In this document: piece by piece, positions 5,369 through 6,600 of the stretch
Layout of the letters: every line of letters starts with the position of its first letter
Position numbering within the stretch: the stretch's first letter is position 1
Origin: DASQVO01 sp035640715
GTDB lineage: Bacteria; Actinomycetota; Actinomycetes; Streptosporangiales; Streptosporangiaceae
Assembly: GCA_035640715.1 (NCBI GenBank)
Contig: DASQVO010000090.1
Coordinates: 1-6,600 of the forward strand
Length of the DNA: 6,600 nucleotides
Direction: 5' to 3'
Program-made: the position numbers and the translations under genes
Notes under the pieces: generated by a model
The model's database searches: none
Told to the model about the DNA's origin: nothing
What the model saw: only the letters and a program-made list of their open reading frames with translations

Positions 5369-6135
5369 CCGGGGCCGGGCCGGTGACCGGACGAGCGGTC
5401 CTGGTCACCGGGGCGTCGCGGGGCATCGGCCGCGCGACCGCCCTCGCCTTCGCGGCCCGGGGCGACCGGGTGGCGATCCACCACCGTGACTCCCCGGCGC
5501 TGGCGGCCGGCGTCCTGGCCGAGATGCCGGGCACCGGGCACGCCGTCGTACAGGCCGACATCACCGACCCGGAGCAGGCACGGCTAATGGTGGACGAGGC
5601 AGCCAAGCGTCTCGGCGGCCTCGACGTGCTGGTCAACAACGCCGGCATCTACACCTCGCACCCGATCACCGAGGTGTCCTATGAGCAGTGGCAGGCGGCC
5701 TGGCAGGCAACGCTGGCCGTCAACCTCGTCGGCCCCGCGAACGTGACGTGGTGCGCGGTTCAGCACATGATCCCGCGCGGCGGCGGCCGGATCGTCAACG
5801 TGTCGTCGCGCGGCGCGTTCCGCGGCGAGCCCGGGCAGCCGGCTTACGGGGCCAGCAAGGCCGGCCTCAACGCGTTCGGCCAGTCGCTGGCGCAGGCGCT
5901 CGGGCCGTACGGGATCGCGGTGGCGACGGTGGCGCCAGGTTTCGTCGACACGGACATGGCAGCCGAGCGCATCAACGGCCCGGACGGCGGCCACGTCCGG
6001 GCGCAGAGCCCGTTCGGCCGGATCGCCCAGCCGGAGGAAGTCGCCGCGGCAGTGCTTTACCTGGCCTCGCCCGAGGCGGAATGGGCAAGCGGCGCCATCC
6101 TCGACCTCAACGGCGCCTCTTACCTGCGCTCCTAG
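5365..6135 (+). CDS. SDR-family oxidoreductase (FabG-like, probably NADPH-dependent)
   Basis: This 256-residue classical short-chain dehydrogenase/reductase starts at GTG 5365, supported by GGGGAG (5355-5360) and by a 4-bp GTGA overlap with the S51 gene. The cofactor motif TGASRGIG spans 15-22. NNAG (91-94) stabilises the central sheet, and the catalytic tetrad is N120, S148, Y161 and K165 with the standard 13-residue Ser-Tyr spacing. R19 in the glycine motif and basic HHR (39-41), with no acidic residue at the end of strand 2, suggest NADPH preference. PGFVDTDM (191-198) and the C-terminal FGRIAQPEEVAAAVLYLASP segment are typical of 3-oxoacyl-ACP-reductase-like SDRs. The substrate cannot be assigned; FabG-like sequences act on many carbonyls and alcohols. 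Coupling to a peptidase E-like gene is uncommon and does not suggest fatty-acid synthesis. All catalytic residues are present, so the enzyme should be active. Confidence 0.94.
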   Translation: MTGAGPVTGRAVLVTGASRGIGRATALAFAARGDRVAIHHRDSPALAAGVLAEMPGTGHAVVQADITDPEQARLMVDEAAKRLGGLDVLVNNAGIYTSHPITEVSYEQWQAAWQATLAVNLVGPANVTWCAVQHMIPRGGGRIVNVSSRGAFRGEPGQPAYGASKAGLNAFGQSLAQALGPYGIAVATVAPGFVDTDMAAERINGPDGGHVRAQSPFGRIAQPEEVAAAVLYLASPEAEWASGAILDLNGASYLRS

Positions 6136-6190
6136 TCCGGTGGTGCCAGCCGGGCGCTTCGGGCTCCTCGCTGTGGGCGAGCGGCTCCCC

Positions 6191-6235
6191 GGGCGGGTGC
6201 GCGCCGGGCGGGTGTGCGCCGGGCGGGCCGGTGCC
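6191..6235 (+). repeat. Tandem repeat, three 15-bp units
   Basis: Three head-to-tail units occur: GGGCGGGTGCGCGCC (6191-6205), GGGCGGGTGTGCGCC (6206-6220, one change) and the more diverged GGGCGGGCCGGTGCC (6221-6235). They lie 55 bp after the SDR stop, outside any gene I support. It looks like local slippage duplication in noncoding GC-rich DNA; no function is apparent. Confidence 0.7.
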
Positions 6236-6237
6236 GG

Positions 6238-6295
6238 CCAGGGGAGCTGCGGCATGGCCGTGATGGGGCGGCACCTGACCGGAGCTTTCCCCTGG
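6238..6295 (+). terminator. Possible terminator hairpin after the S51-SDR unit
   Basis: CCAGGGGA (6238-6245) pairs perfectly with TCCCCTGG (6288-6295). GCT (6246-6248) can extend the stem with AGC (6283-6285) across a two-base bulge. The loop is long (about 34 bases). T-rich sequence follows (AACTTTTCTGGCGTTTT), which is unusual in this window and suits a loose intrinsic terminator. The large loop weakens the call. Confidence 0.35.
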
Positions 6296-6319
6296 AACTT
6301 TTCTGGCGTTTTGCTCCGG

Positions 6320-6325
6320 TACGCT
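6320..6325 (+). promoter_or_regulatory. Weak candidate promoter for the SGNH hydrolase gene
   Basis: TACGCT fits TANNNT and lies in the less GC-rich stretch 6285-6330. No good -35 is seen at 17-18 bp. GGAAC at 6294-6298 resembles an ECF-sigma -35, but its distance to a CGGTA at 6317-6321 (18 bp) is longer than the usual 16-17. Transcription would start near 6332, giving a leader of about 70 bases. Confidence 0.25.
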
Positions 6326-6336
6326 CTCGTGGAACC

Positions 6337-6350
6337 GCCGCCCGGGCGGC
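6337..6350. promoter_or_regulatory. Perfect 14-bp palindrome in the putative 5' leader of the hydrolase gene
   Basis: GCCGCCC-GGGCGGC is a perfect palindrome with no spacer, 50 bp upstream of the ATG at 6400 and just downstream of the candidate -10. It could be an operator or a hairpin in the leader. In DNA this GC-rich a 14-bp palindrome may arise by chance. Confidence 0.3.
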
Positions 6351-6399
6351 CGCGTTCACCAAATGGCCACTCCTCACGTCGCCAGGAGGCCCGACTCCC

Positions 6400-6600
6400 A
6401 TGATCCCGCCCCGCGGCGCCGTGCGGCGCGCTGGTTTCCTTGCCGCATTCGTGGCGCTGGTGGCCGGGGCTGGCTTCGCCTTGATGCCGAGCCAGCTGAG
6501 GGCGTCCACCAGCAACTCGGGGTGGGTTGAAACGTGGTCCTCGAGCCCGACACAGGCGACGCCGATGGTGGCGGGCCGCGCCTACGGCGGCTTCCGCGAT
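6400..6600 (+). CDS. Secreted SGNH/GDSL-type hydrolase, N-terminal fragment
   Basis: The frame is open from ATG 6400 to the window edge (67 residues), so most of the gene is missing. AGGAGG (6384-6389) supports the start with a rather long 10-base spacing. The protein begins with a basic n-region (R5, R9, R10) and a hydrophobic stretch at about 11-28 (AGFLAAFVALVAGAGFAL), then a polar region with a plausible signal-peptidase site after LRA (33-35). This is a Sec-type signal peptide. The mature start GWVETWSSSPTQ (41-52) and the final GFRD resemble the beginning of actinobacterial secreted SGNH hydrolases, which typically read WV-x-TW-x-x-x-P and, a little later, F-x-x-QT-x-R. The catalytic GDSL block would lie beyond the window. 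If right, it is an exported esterase/lipase acting outside the cell. Export is well supported; the enzyme family is inferred from a short stretch. Confidence 0.6.
   Translation, partial: MIPPRGAVRRAGFLAAFVALVAGAGFALMPSQLRASTSNSGWVETWSSSPTQATPMVAGRAYGGFRD

Noticed and set aside
1..6600. DNA-damage cassette suggested by the family names DinB and AidB together
   Set aside because: The DinB-like protein is the helical-bundle superfamily, not polymerase IV, and no ada, alkA, lexA box or recombination gene is visible, so the shared names are not evidence of a repair operon.
1..6600. CRISPR arrays, tRNA or rRNA genes, insertion sequences, attachment sites
   Set aside because: No regularly spaced repeats, cloverleaf-like segments, transposase-like frames or flanking terminal repeats were seen by reading both strands.

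Overview
The window is about 70% G+C or higher, with strong G/C preference at third codon positions, GTG as well as ATG starts, and at least two putative leaderless starts (a -10-like TANNNT six bases before ATG). This points to a high-GC actinomycete; the genus cannot be fixed from this sequence. No tRNA, rRNA, CRISPR array, transposon or phage gene is visible. Gene density and codon use are even throughout, so it reads as ordinary chromosomal accessory metabolism rather than an island.

Layout. Bases 1-1028 carry a leftward pair: a MarR-family regulator (582-1028) and, 10 bp behind it, a class I SAM-dependent methyltransferase that runs off the left edge. The only AT-rich patch of the window lies upstream of them and holds a near-ideal MarR-type operator (1064-1082). 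Rightward from there are a DinB/DUF664-type four-helix protein (1260-1766), a carbon-nitrogen hydrolase of the nitrilase superfamily (1902-2765), an AidB-type acyl-CoA dehydrogenase (2815-4455), a peptidase family S51 (peptidase E-like) protein (4586-5368), an SDR oxidoreductase overlapping it by 4 bp (5365-6135), and the 5' end of a secreted SGNH/GDSL-type hydrolase (6400 to the right edge).

How the genes may work together. The MarR-methyltransferase pair looks like a small autoregulated, ligand-responsive modification unit. The nitrilase-like amidase and AidB are 49 bp apart and probably co-transcribed. The S51 peptidase and SDR are translationally coupled and form a second unit, probably started by its own leaderless promoter. 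A loose theme is handling of reactive or xenobiotic small molecules (methylation, DinB-type thiol chemistry, amide hydrolysis, AidB, SDR), but this is inference from family membership. No gene combination here clearly amounts to a new system. The most unusual details are regulatory: an eight-codon leader ORF with a strong ribosome-binding site overlapping the nitrilase start, the MarR palindrome, and the two leaderless-type starts.
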